From assembly GCA_019509985.1 (NCBI GenBank), contig JAEKLF010000075.1, positions 1 through 53,157 on the forward strand: DNA of 53,157 bases. The letters run 5' to 3'. The DNA comes from Burkholderiales bacterium (lineage in GTDB: Bacteria; Pseudomonadota; Gammaproteobacteria; Burkholderiales; Burkholderiaceae_C). Of this stretch, positions 22,691 to 30,900 are shown piece by piece. The translations under genes and the position numbers were made by a program. The notes under the pieces were generated by a model. The model was given only the letters and a program-made list of their open reading frames with translations. It did no database searches and was not told the DNA's origin. The stretch's first letter is position 1, and each line of letters opens with the position of its first letter.

Positions 22691-23466
22691 TGGCCCTGGC
22701 CACCAAGGTCGGCATCGGCGTGCGCATGATGCTCACGGACTGGGGCATGGCGGCCCGGCTGTTTGTCGCACTGCTGGCCGGCTCGCCCAAGGCGCTGATG
22801 CGCTTCGTGCTTGTGCGGGAGCAGCTCTTCTATCTGGGCAACCGCTCCCTGCTGATCATCGGCGTGTCGGGCCTCTTCGTCGGCTCCGTGCTGGCGCTGC
22901 AGGGCGACTATGCGCTGCAGCGCTACGGTTCGCGCGAGGCCGTCGGCCTGCTAACGGCGCTCAGCCTGGTGCGCGAGTTGGGCCCAGTTGTCACGGCGCT
23001 GCTTTTCGCGGGTCGGGCAGGGACGTCCCTGACCGCCGAGATTGGCCTGATGAAGGCCGGGGAGCAGCTCACGGCGATGGAAATGATGGCGGTCGACCCG
23101 GTGCAGCGCGTGCTCGCGCCGCGGTTCTGGGGCGGGCTGATCGCCATGCCCTTACTTGCGGCAGTCTTCTCGGCGGTCGGCATCATGGGCGGATGGCTCG
23201 TGGACGTGCCGCTGCTGGGTATCGATCCCGGTGCCTTCTGGTCGCAGATGCAGGGTGGCGTGGACGTGTTTGCGGATGTCGGCAACGGCGTCATCAAGAG
23301 CCTGGTGTTCGGCGTGACGGTCACCTTCGTCGCGTTGCTGCAGGGTTATTCCTGCAGCCCCACGCCCGAGGGTGTGTCGGCGGCGACGACGCGTACCGTG
23401 GTGCTGTCTTCCCTCGCCGTGCTGGCGTTGGACTTCATGCTGACCGCCATGATGTTTTCGATTTAG
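22687..23466 (+). CDS. mlaE: Phospholipid transport permease MlaE
   Basis: The inner-membrane permease of the Mla ABC complex, 259 residues with about five to six hydrophobic segments. Diagnostic motifs are LTALSLVRELGPVVTALLFAG and AGRAGTSLTAEIGLMKAGEQ (the EQ loop contacting MlaF), and the ending LDFMLTAMMF. It starts with ATGATG overlapping the mlaF stop. The short gap to mlaD holds GGAGAAGGAAGG. Confidence 0.96.
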   Translation: MMALATKVGIGVRMMLTDWGMAARLFVALLAGSPKALMRFVLVREQLFYLGNRSLLIIGVSGLFVGSVLALQGDYALQRYGSREAVGLLTALSLVRELGPVVTALLFAGRAGTSLTAEIGLMKAGEQLTAMEMMAVDPVQRVLAPRFWGGLIAMPLLAAVFSAVGIMGGWLVDVPLLGIDPGAFWSQMQGGVDVFADVGNGVIKSLVFGVTVTFVALLQGYSCSPTPEGVSAATTRTVVLSSLAVLALDFMLTAMMFSI

Positions 23467-23478
23467 GGAGAAGGAAGG

Positions 23479-23979
23479 ATGCAATCCTCTCGATATGACG
23501 CCTGGGTGGGCCTCTTCGTGCTGATCGGCGGCGCGGCGCTGCTCTTTCTGGCGCTCAAGGCGGGCAATCTGCTCAGCCTCGACTTCGACGCGACCTACCA
23601 GGTGTCGGCACGCTTTGACAACATCGGTGGGCTGAAGCCGAACGCCGCGGTCAAGAGCGCCGGCGTCGTCGTCGGCCGCGTGGAGTCGATCAGCTTCGAC
23701 GACAAGACCTTCCAGGCCAAGGTTGTCATCAACCTGCACAAGGCCACGCAATTCCCCAAGGACAGCTCGGCCAAGATCCTGACGTCGGGCCTGCTCGGCG
23801 AGCAGTACATCGGCCTGGAACCGGGTGCCGACGAGAAGAACCTCGCCACCGGCGACGTCATCAGGCAGACCCAGAGCGCCGTGGTGCTTGAGAACCTGAT
23901 CGGCCAGTTCATCAACAGCAAGGCCTCCGACATGGGCAGTGCCGCGACCCCGGCCCCGGCCTCGGGAGGCAAACCGTGA
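23479..23979 (+). CDS. mlaD: Phospholipid-binding MCE-domain protein MlaD
   Basis: An inner-membrane anchored MCE protein, 166 residues: one N-terminal membrane segment (WVGLFVLIGGAALLFLALKAG), one MCE domain (SARFDNIGGLKPNAAVKSAGV; LTSGLLGEQYIGLEPG) and a C-terminal Ala/Pro tail. MlaD hexamers form the periplasmic ring on MlaE. A strong Shine-Dalgarno (AAGGAAGG) precedes ATG. Its stop overlaps the mlaA start (GTGA). Confidence 0.96.
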   Translation: MQSSRYDAWVGLFVLIGGAALLFLALKAGNLLSLDFDATYQVSARFDNIGGLKPNAAVKSAGVVVGRVESISFDDKTFQAKVVINLHKATQFPKDSSAKILTSGLLGEQYIGLEPGADEKNLATGDVIRQTQSAVVLENLIGQFINSKASDMGSAATPAPASGGKP

Positions 23980-24839
23980 GCCGAATGATGATTCGAACAT
24001 TGGCGCTGCTGGCCCTGGTGCTGGGCCTGGCGGGCTGCCAGACGGTGCAGCGCGTCGGCGACAAGCTGCAGGGTGCGGTCGACAAGGTCATGGGTTCCAA
24101 GGGCCAGAAGCTGGACCCCTGGGAATCGTGGAACCGCAAGGTCTTCTCCTTCAACGAGAGCCTGGACGCCAACGTGCTCAAGCCCGTCGCGACGGCCTAT
24201 TCCGAGGTCGTGCCTTCGCCGGTTCGTCAGGGCATCGACAACTTCTTCGGCAACATCGGCGACGCCTGGTCGGCCATCAACCTGATGCTGCAGGGTCGTT
24301 TCAAGCCGGGCATCGAGCAGGGCATGCGCTTCGCTGTCAACTCGACGCTGGGCCTGGCCGGTGTGCTCGACATCGCGACCGAGGCGGGGCTGGAGAAGAA
24401 CAGCCAGGACTTCGGCAAGACGCTGGGCAAGTGGGGCATGGGCACGGGCGCCTACATCGTCTGGCCGGTGTTCGGCCCGTCGTCGGTGCGTGATTCCATC
24501 GCCCTGCCCCTGGACTGGCAAGCCTCGCCGGCCGTCGTCTTCGACGACGGGCGCAAGAAGACGCTCATCACGGTGCTGAACGGCATCAACACGCGCGCCA
24601 ACTTCCTGCGCGCGGGCGACATGCTGGAAGGCATCGCACTGGACAAGTACACCTTCTACCGCGATGCCTACCTGCAGCGCCGTGGCAGCTTCGACGATGA
24701 TGATGAAGTCGAGGTGCTGGTGCCGGGCAGCCTGGCTTCAACCCCGGCAGCCGCCGCCTCGGCGCCAGAGTCGGCGGCGTCCGAGCCGCCGGCCACGGCC
24801 AAGCGGCCGGCCGAACCGGCTTCCACCGCAACGAGGTGA
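23976..24839 (+). CDS. mlaA: Outer-membrane lipoprotein MlaA (VacJ)
   Basis: Removes mislocalised phospholipid from the outer leaflet of the outer membrane. The 287-residue product has a lipoprotein signal (LALVLGLAGC), the MlaA opening DPWESWNRKVFSFNE, and WGMGTGAYIVWPVFGPSS followed by a SVRD start of the next helix. The C-terminal extension after about residue 230 is first acidic (DDDDEVE) and then Ala/Pro/Ser-rich low complexity; its role is unknown. The start is GTG overlapping mlaD. Unlike in E. coli, where mlaA is unlinked, it lies inside the mla operon, as in several Betaproteobacteria. Confidence 0.95.
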   Translation: MSRMMIRTLALLALVLGLAGCQTVQRVGDKLQGAVDKVMGSKGQKLDPWESWNRKVFSFNESLDANVLKPVATAYSEVVPSPVRQGIDNFFGNIGDAWSAINLMLQGRFKPGIEQGMRFAVNSTLGLAGVLDIATEAGLEKNSQDFGKTLGKWGMGTGAYIVWPVFGPSSVRDSIALPLDWQASPAVVFDDGRKKTLITVLNGINTRANFLRAGDMLEGIALDKYTFYRDAYLQRRGSFDDDDEVEVLVPGSLASTPAAAASAPESAASEPPATAKRPAEPASTATR

Positions 24840-24934
24840 AACATCGGCTTCAATGTGCGGTTCACGCGCATTGAGCCAACCAAAACCCGGGCTGGCGCGT
24901 TGAGTGACGGTCCCGTTTCAGAGAAAGCGACACC

Positions 24935-25576
24935 ATGACTCTGCTGACTTCCCTGCGCCGCCTGCTGGCCGTGACCACACTCGGCCTGGGCCTCGTGCAT
25001 GCCGCGCATGCCGCTGATGCCGGCGCCCCCGACCAGCTCATCCGCCAGCTCTCGCTGGAGACCATCGAAGCCGTCAAGGCCGACAAGGACATCCAGGCCG
25101 GCAATGTCAACAAGATCATCGCCCTGGTCGATTCCAAGGTGATGCCTCACGTCAACTTCCAGCGCATGACGGCATCGGCCGTCGGTCGCTTCTGGCGCCA
25201 GGCCACGCCCGACCAGCAGACCAAGCTGCAGGCCGAGTTCAAGACCCTGCTGGTGCGCACCTATGCCGGCGCGCTGACGCAGGTGAAGGACCAGACCATC
25301 GGCCTGAAGCCGCTGCGCGCGCAGCCGTCCGATACCGAAGTCGTCGTGCGCACCGAGATCCGCGGTAAGGGTGACGCCATCCAGCTCGACTACCGCCTCG
25401 AGAAGGCCGGCGCCGAATGGAAGATCTATGACGTCAACGTACTCGGCATCTGGCTGGCGGATCAATACCGCAACAGCTTCGCCCAGGAGATCGGCACCAA
25501 CGGCATCGACGGCCTGATCAAGAGCCTGAGCGAGAAGAACGCCAAGGCCGCTTCCGCGCCGGCTGCCAAGAGCTGA
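24935..25576 (+). CDS. mlaC: Periplasmic phospholipid-binding protein MlaC
   Basis: The periplasmic lipid shuttle between MlaA and MlaFEDB. The 213-residue product has a signal peptide (LLAVTTLGLGLVHAAHAA) and the MlaC (Tol_Tol_Ttg2) fold with the segments VMPHVNFQRMTASAVGRFWR and the DYRLEKAGAEWKIYDVNVLG strand near the C-terminus. It follows mlaA after 95 bases that hold no obvious structure. Two bases separate it from mlaB. Confidence 0.95.
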   Translation: MTLLTSLRRLLAVTTLGLGLVHAAHAADAGAPDQLIRQLSLETIEAVKADKDIQAGNVNKIIALVDSKVMPHVNFQRMTASAVGRFWRQATPDQQTKLQAEFKTLLVRTYAGALTQVKDQTIGLKPLRAQPSDTEVVVRTEIRGKGDAIQLDYRLEKAGAEWKIYDVNVLGIWLADQYRNSFAQEIGTNGIDGLIKSLSEKNAKAASAPAAKS

Positions 25577-25578
25577 TC

Positions 25579-25887
25579 TTGAGCACGCTGAAGTTGCCCG
25601 CGCGGCTGCGCATGGATGATGCGCGCGCCGCCTGGGCACAGATGTCGCCGGCCCTGCGTGCCGAGGCCGCCCAGGTGCTGGCCGCGGCGGGCCGTGAGGT
25701 GAGGCTGTCAGCGGCGCCGCTGAGCGACTTCGATTCGTCGGCCCTCAGCCTGCTGCTGTCGGCAGCGCGCCAGTGCAACGAGCAGGGCGTGACGCTGAAG
25801 CTCGACGACGCACCGGCCAAGCTGCGCGAGCTGGCCCGCGTCTACGGCGTGGCCGAGCTGCTCTGGGTGCCGTCCAATCCGCAGTAG
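25579..25887 (+). CDS. mlaB: STAS-domain protein MlaB
   Basis: A 102-residue STAS protein that binds and activates MlaF. The conserved STAS loop is SDFDSSALSLLLSA (Asp-Ser-Ser), followed by the typical LKLDDAPAKLRELARVYG helix. The start is TTG, two bases after the mlaC stop, so translation is probably coupled. It completes the mlaFEDACB operon. Confidence 0.92.
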   Translation: MSTLKLPARLRMDDARAAWAQMSPALRAEAAQVLAAAGREVRLSAAPLSDFDSSALSLLLSAARQCNEQGVTLKLDDAPAKLRELARVYGVAELLWVPSNPQ

Positions 25888-25897
25888 CCGTGGCATG

Positions 25898-25915
25898 GCG
25901 GGCTGATCAGCCCGC
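25898..25915. terminator. 18-bp perfect palindrome between mlaB and hexR
   Basis: GCGGGCTGATCAGCCCGC is a perfect palindrome able to form a short stem in either transcript. It includes the hexR stop codon and lies 10 bases after the mlaB stop. There is no T tract. It is the only candidate terminator for the convergent mla and zwf-hexR units. Confidence 0.45.
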
Positions 25916-26773
25916 GTAGCGCTTCGCCCGCAGGTTCTTCTTGATCTCCTGCAGCATGGGCCGCAGTTGCTGGCCCAGCTTCAGCGCGACGCCCGTCGTC
26001 AGGATGTCCACGGCGATCAGGTGCAGCAGCCGCGACACCATCGGGCTGTAGCGATCGAAATCCTCGGGATGATCCACCGCCAGCAGGATCTGGCTGGGCC
26101 CCAGGGCCAGTTGGGCCAGAGGCGAGGCACTGGCCGTGATGATGATGATGGTCGCGCCCTTCTTGCGCGCGATCTCGGCAGCGTCCAGCAGGTCGCGGCT
26201 GCGGCCAGAGTTGCTGATGATGACGGCGCAGTCGCCCGGGGCCAGCATGGTGGCGCTCATCAGCTGCACATGGCCGTCGCTGTTGGCGGCCGTGTTCACG
26301 CCGAGGCGGAAGAACTTGTGCTGCGCGTCCTGGGCCACGATGCCTGAGTTGCCGACGCCGTAGAACTCGATGCGCTTGTTGTGGCGGGCCGAGTCGGCGA
26401 GCGCCTCGATGGCGCGCTCGAAGGCGTGGCTGGCCGCATCGTTGCGGTAGTGCAGCAGAGCCGCAACCGCGTTGTCGACGACCTTGACGATGATGTCGCC
26501 CGGCTTGTCGTCCTCGTCGACCGCGCGGTGCACGAAGGGCACGCCCTCGTTGACGCTGCCGGCCAGCTTCAGCTTGAAGTCGGCCAGGCCGTCGTAGCCC
26601 ACGCTGCGGCAAAAACGCACCACCGTCGGCTTGGATACATGCGAGCGGTCGGCCAGTTCGCTGACCGGTAGGCTGGCGAAGCTGCGCGCGTCAAGCAGCA
26701 GCAGCTTGGCGACACGCTGTTCGGCCGGCGGCAGGGCGGGCAGGGCCGCCTTCACGCGCTCGAGGATGCTCAT
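25907..26773 (-). CDS. hexR: HexR-type MurR/RpiR family transcriptional regulator
   Basis: A repressor of glucose catabolism genes, normally released by 2-keto-3-deoxy-6-phosphogluconate. The 288-residue product has an N-terminal RpiR helix-turn-helix (PVSELADRSHVSKPTVVRFCR, residues about 38-58) and a SIS sugar-phosphate domain (EFYGVGNSGIVAQDAQHKF; CAVIISNSGRSRDLLDAAEIA). The frame is open far upstream over zwf, but ATG 26773 starts the family-length protein and overlaps the zwf stop as ATGA. The gene lies directly after zwf, as expected for HexR, and a HexR-like operator lies upstream of zwf and tal. Confidence 0.92.
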   Translation of the reverse strand: MSILERVKAALPALPPAEQRVAKLLLLDARSFASLPVSELADRSHVSKPTVVRFCRSVGYDGLADFKLKLAGSVNEGVPFVHRAVDEDDKPGDIIVKVVDNAVAALLHYRNDAASHAFERAIEALADSARHNKRIEFYGVGNSGIVAQDAQHKFFRLGVNTAANSDGHVQLMSATMLAPGDCAVIISNSGRSRDLLDAAEIARKKGATIIIITASASPLAQLALGPSQILLAVDHPEDFDRYSPMVSRLLHLIAVDILTTGVALKLGQQLRPMLQEIKKNLRAKRYAG

Positions 26774-28215
26774 TGTTCTTCCGCCCAGCTGAAGCCGTCG
26801 CGTGCGACCAGCGCACTTGCCGCGGCCGGACCCCAGGAGCCGGCCGAGTAGGGCCGCGGGCCATTCGTGTCCGCCTCCCAGGCATCCAGGACGGGTTCGA
26901 CCCAGCGCCAGGCCTGCTCCTGCTCGTCGCTGCGCACGAAGAGGTTCAACCGGCCGGCGATCGCGTCCAGCAGCAGGCGCTCGTAGGCGCCCACGCGCTG
27001 GGTCGAGAAGGCCTTGTCGAAGTCCAGGTCCAGCGACACCGGCGTCAGCTGTTCGCCCTGGCCGGTGCCCTTTTGCGCCAGCAACTGCAGCTCCAGGCCG
27101 TCCTCGGGCTGCAGCTTGATGACGAGGCGGTTGGGTTGGCTGCCGCCGGGGAAGATCTTGTGCGGCACGGGGCGGAAGTTGACGACGATCTGCGCGTCGC
27201 GCTCGGCCAGGCGCTTGCCGGTGCGCAGGTAAAAGGGCACGCCGGCCCAGCGCCAGTTGTTGACCTCGGTGCGCAGGGCGACAAAGGTTTCGCATTGGCT
27301 GTCCGGTGGCACCTTGACCTCGTCCAGATAGCCCGGCACCGCCTTGCCCTCGATGTTGCCGCCGCGGTATTGGCCGCGCACGACGTCGCGCGCGACGCTG
27401 TCCGGCGTGAACGGCTTCAACGAGCGCAGCACCTTGAGCTTCTCGTCGCGGATCGCATCGGCGTCGTTGCTGGACGGCGGCTCCATCGCGATCATCGTCA
27501 GCAGTTGCAGCGCATGGTTCTGGATCATGTCGCGCAGCGCGCCGGTACCGTCGTAGAAGGCGCCACGCGTGCCCACGCCCAGCCGCTCGGCCAGAGTGAT
27601 CTGGATGTTGGCAATGCTCTCGCGGCGCCACAGCGGCTCGAACAAGGCATTGCCGAAGCGCAGCGCCATCAGGTTCTGCACCGAGGGCTTGCCCAGGTAG
27701 TGATCGATGCGGAAGGCCTGGCTCTCGGCGAAGACGCCGCGCACCGCGCGGTTGATCTCCTGTGCACTGGCCAGGTCATGGCCCAGCGGCTTCTCCAGCA
27801 CGACGCGCACCTTGTCGTGGTTCAGGCCCACGGCGCCGAGCTGCTCGCAAATACCGGTGAACAGATACGGGCTGGTGGCCAGGTAGAGGACGACGGTGTC
27901 GGCGTTGCGCGCGTCCAGCCATTCCTTCAGCCCTGCATAGTGGTCGGGCTGGGACAGGTCCATGCGGCGGTAGTGGATCAACGCGCCGAACTTCTCGAAC
28001 TCCTCGTCCGTTGGCCGCTTGGCTCCGTCCACCTCACGAAAGCGTTCCTTCAGCCACTCGCGGTAACGCTCGTCCGTCTGATCGTCACGCGCGACAGCGA
28101 GAATGCGGCCGCCTTCGGGCAGCTTGCCGTGCCGGAAGGCCTGGAACAGCGCGGGCATCAGCTTGCGCCATGTCAGGTCGCCGGTACCGCCAAAGAACAC
28201 GAGATCGAATGACAT
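26770..28215 (-). CDS. zwf: Glucose-6-phosphate 1-dehydrogenase
   Basis: Oxidises glucose 6-phosphate to 6-phosphogluconolactone, entering the pentose phosphate and Entner-Doudoroff routes. The 481-residue product has the coenzyme motif FFGGTGDLTWRKLMPAL and the active-site signature RIDHYLGKPSVQNLMALRF. I chose ATG 28215, preceded by GGAG with a 9-base spacer; an ATG at 28245 adds ten residues unlike the family. hexR follows with a 4-base overlap. It is divergent from tal. Confidence 0.95.
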   Translation of the reverse strand: MSFDLVFFGGTGDLTWRKLMPALFQAFRHGKLPEGGRILAVARDDQTDERYREWLKERFREVDGAKRPTDEEFEKFGALIHYRRMDLSQPDHYAGLKEWLDARNADTVVLYLATSPYLFTGICEQLGAVGLNHDKVRVVLEKPLGHDLASAQEINRAVRGVFAESQAFRIDHYLGKPSVQNLMALRFGNALFEPLWRRESIANIQITLAERLGVGTRGAFYDGTGALRDMIQNHALQLLTMIAMEPPSSNDADAIRDEKLKVLRSLKPFTPDSVARDVVRGQYRGGNIEGKAVPGYLDEVKVPPDSQCETFVALRTEVNNWRWAGVPFYLRTGKRLAERDAQIVVNFRPVPHKIFPGGSQPNRLVIKLQPEDGLELQLLAQKGTGQGEQLTPVSLDLDFDKAFSTQRVGAYERLLLDAIAGRLNLFVRSDEQEQAWRWVEPVLDAWEADTNGPRPYSAGSWGPAAASALVARDGFSWAEEQ

Positions 28216-28258
28216 TTGCGGAGTCTCCAGGCCAGCGTCTCCCATGGGCCGCTAACCG

Positions 28259-28287
28259 TTGTGTAACTAAGTTTCGTGAAATACTAT
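28259..28287 (+). promoter_or_regulatory. Putative promoter of tal-pgi
   Basis: TTGTGT (28259-28264) and TACTAT (28282-28287) are separated by exactly 17 bases. The predicted transcript would start near 28294, which supports translation of tal from ATG 28337 and not from the ATG at 28286, which lies inside the -10 box. Confidence 0.5.
28262..28276. promoter_or_regulatory. Putative HexR operator
   Basis: TGTAACTAAGTTTCG matches 11 of 15 positions of the HexR palindrome as I recall it (TGTAATTAAATTACA). It lies between the -35 and -10 boxes of the proposed tal promoter and 47 bases upstream of zwf, in the divergent spacer next to hexR itself. A bound repressor would block tal-pgi and could affect zwf-hexR. 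The match is by eye. Confidence 0.5.
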
Positions 28288-28336
28288 GCAGCAGTTTCTT
28301 CGTCGGGTCAATCCGCGGCCCGAAGTCAGGCAGACC

Positions 28337-29278
28337 ATGAACCAGCTCGACCAGCTCAAAGCTTTCACCACCGTCGTTGCCGATACGGGCAACTTTCTGC
28401 AGCTCGCGCAGTTCGCACCGCGCGACGCGACGACCAATCCTTCGCTGATCCTGAAGGCCGTGCAGTCGCCCGACTATGCGCCGCTGCTCAAGGACGCCGT
28501 CGAGGCCCACCGGGGCCGGCCGCTCGATGAAATCGTCGACCAGGTGCTGGTGCGCTTCGGCCTGGAGATCCTGAAAGTCGTGCCGGGCCGCGTGTCGACC
28601 GAGGTCGATGCCCGCCTGAGTTTCGACAAGACCGCCAGCCTGGCGCGTGCGCGGCGCATCATCGGCCTGTACGAGGCGGCCGGCATCGGTCGCGAGCGCG
28701 TCCTCATCAAGCTGGCGTCGACCTGGGAAGGCATCCAGGCCGCCGCCGAACTGGAGCGCGAAGGCATCCACTGCAATCTGACGCTGCTGTTCGCCTTCGC
28801 CCAGGCCGTGGCCTGCGGCGCGGCCAAGGTGCAGCTGATCTCTCCTTTCGTGGGCCGCATCTATGACTGGTACAAGAAGACCGCCGGCGCAGCCTGGGAC
28901 GAAGCGGCGCAGGCCGGCGCGAATGACCCCGGCGTGAAGTCCGTGGCCCAGATCTACGCCTACTTCAAGCAGCACGGCATCCAGACCGAGGTCATGGGTG
29001 CGAGCTTCCGCAACATCGGCCAGATCCAGGCGCTGGCCGGTTGCGACCTGTTGACCATCAGCCCCGACCTGCTCGCCCAGCTGCAGGCCAGCGAAGTCAA
29101 GCTGGAGCGTGCCCTGGACCCGGCCAAGGCGCCGGCGATGCCGGCCGTGCAGCTCGACGAGGCCGCCTTCCGTTTCGCGCTGAACGAGGATGCGATGGCC
29201 ACCGAGAAGCTGGCCGAAGGCATCCGCCTGTTCGCAGTGGACGCCGGCAAGCTGGACAGGCTCATCGAGGCGGCCTGA
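28337..29278 (+). CDS. tal: Transaldolase
   Basis: Transfers a dihydroxyacetone unit between sugar phosphates in the non-oxidative pentose phosphate pathway. The 313-residue product has the opening [12 protein letters not shown], the DARLSFD motif, the Schiff-base Lys in [12 protein letters not shown], and [14 protein letters not shown] chose ATG 28337 because the upstream ATG 28286 lies in the predicted -10 box; the length then matches TalB (about 316). pgi starts two bases after the stop. Confidence 0.95.
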   Translation: MNQLDQLKAFTTVVADTGNFLQLAQFAPRDATTNPSLILKAVQSPDYAPLLKDAVEAHRGRPLDEIVDQVLVRFGLEILKVVPGRVSTEVDARLSFDKTASLARARRIIGLYEAAGIGRERVLIKLASTWEGIQAAAELEREGIHCNLTLLFAFAQAVACGAAKVQLISPFVGRIYDWYKKTAGAAWDEAAQAGANDPGVKSVAQIYAYFKQHGIQTEVMGASFRNIGQIQALAGCDLLTISPDLLAQLQASEVKLERALDPAKAPAMPAVQLDEAAFRFALNEDAMATEKLAEGIRLFAVDAGKLDRLIEAA

Positions 29279-29280
29279 GC

Positions 29281-30900
29281 ATGAAGCGCTGCGACCGGTC
29301 TCCCGTTTGGGCTGAACTCCAGGCCCACTACGCCGCGAGCGGTCGCGGCTTCGACATCCGCGCGGCGTTTGCTGCCGATGCGGGCCGCTTTGGCGCGCTG
29401 TCCTTCGAGGCGCCCGAGGTCTTCGCCGACCTGTCCAAGAATCGCGTCGACGTGCCCACGCTGGCGCTGCTGCTGAAGCTCGCCAGCGACTGCGATCTGG
29501 GAGCCCGCCGCGACGGGCTGCTGCGCGGCGACCCGGTCAACACGACCGAGGGCCGCGCGGTGCTGCACACGGCGCTGCGCGCGCCGGCCGGCAGCGCTGC
29601 GCCCTGCAACGCGGAGGTGCAGGCGTCGCTGGATGCGATGCTGGCCTTTGCCGAGAGCGTGCGCCGCGGCGAGCGCGGTGACATCACCGACGTCGTGCAC
29701 ATCGGCATCGGCGGCAGCGACCTCGGCCCGGCCATGGTCGTGCAGGCGCTGCAGGCCTTTGGCCGCCGCGACCTGAGGCTGCATTTCGTCTCCAACGTCG
29801 ACGGCCACGACCTGGCGCCCGTGCTGGCGGGACTGGATGCGAAGCGCACGCTGTTCGTCATCGCGTCCAAGACCTTCACGACCCAGGAGACGCTGGCCAA
29901 CGCGCAGGCCGCCAAGGCCTGGTTCCTGGCCGCCGGTGGCACGGACATCGCCCGCCACTTCGTCGCGACCAGCAGCAATACCGCCGCCGCCGCCGCCTTC
30001 GGCATCGACACGGCCTTCGGCTTCTGGGACTGGGTGGGCGGGCGCTACTCGCTGTGGTCGGTCATCGGCCTGCCCATCGCGATCGCCGTCGGCGCCGACA
30101 ATTTCCGCGCGCTGCTGGCTGGCGCGCATGCGATGGACCAGCACTTTGCGACGGCGCCGCTGGCGAGCAACCTGCCGGTGCTGCTGGGCCTCCTCGACAT
30201 CTGGTATCGCAACTTCCATGGCTTCACGAGCCGCAGCGTCGCGCCCTACCACCAAGGCCTGCGCCGCCTGCCGGCCTACCTGCAGCAGCTCGAGATGGAG
30301 AGCAACGGCAAGGGCGTGGACCTGGACGGCAACGCGTTGTCGCTCGGCACCTCGCCCGTCGTCTGGGGCGAGGCCGGCACGAATGGCCAGCACGCCTATT
30401 TCCAGATGCTGCACCAGGGCACGGACGTGATCCCGGTCGAGTTCATCGCCGTGAAGCGTTCCAACCATGGCGTGAGTGGTGAGCTGGCGGAGAAGCTGGC
30501 CGATCAACATCGCAAGCTGCTCGCCAATTGCCTCGCGCAGAGCCAGGCGCTGATGCAGGGCAAGACGGCCGCCGAGGCGCTGACCGAGAAGGCGCCGACG
30601 GCATCCGCGACGCTGGACCGCGAGGTGCTGGCCCGTCACCGCAGCTTCCCCGGCAACCGGCCCAGCACGACGCTGGTGCTGGATGCGCTGACGCCGCGTT
30701 CGCTTGGCGCGTTGATCGCCCTGTACGAGCACCGCGTCTTTGTGACCGGCGCGCTGTGGGGCATTAACAGCTTCGACCAATGGGGCGTCGAGCTCGGCAA
30801 GGCGCTGTGCAACCAGCTGCTGCCCCGCCTCGACTCGGGCGACACGGCGGGCCTGGACGGCTCGACCGCCGGCCTGCTGACGCGACTGGTGGCGGCATGA
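29281..30900 (+). CDS. pgi: Glucose-6-phosphate isomerase
   Basis: Interconverts glucose 6-phosphate and fructose 6-phosphate. The 539-residue product has HIGIGGSDLGPAMV, the phosphate loop ASKTFTTQETLANAQ, GGRYSLWSVIGLPIAI, the catalytic region MESNGKGVD and QHAYFQMLHQG, and the C-terminal GINSFDQWGVELGK. The reading frame is open back through tal, but ATG 29281 fits the family and follows tal by two bases. Its stop overlaps the next start (ATGA). Confidence 0.96.
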   Translation: MKRCDRSPVWAELQAHYAASGRGFDIRAAFAADAGRFGALSFEAPEVFADLSKNRVDVPTLALLLKLASDCDLGARRDGLLRGDPVNTTEGRAVLHTALRAPAGSAAPCNAEVQASLDAMLAFAESVRRGERGDITDVVHIGIGGSDLGPAMVVQALQAFGRRDLRLHFVSNVDGHDLAPVLAGLDAKRTLFVIASKTFTTQETLANAQAAKAWFLAAGGTDIARHFVATSSNTAAAAAFGIDTAFGFWDWVGGRYSLWSVIGLPIAIAVGADNFRALLAGAHAMDQHFATAPLASNLPVLLGLLDIWYRNFHGFTSRSVAPYHQGLRRLPAYLQQLEMESNGKGVDLDGNALSLGTSPVVWGEAGTNGQHAYFQMLHQGTDVIPVEFIAVKRSNHGVSGELAEKLADQHRKLLANCLAQSQALMQGKTAAEALTEKAPTASATLDREVLARHRSFPGNRPSTTLVLDALTPRSLGALIALYEHRVFVTGALWGINSFDQWGVELGKALCNQLLPRLDSGDTAGLDGSTAGLLTRLVAA

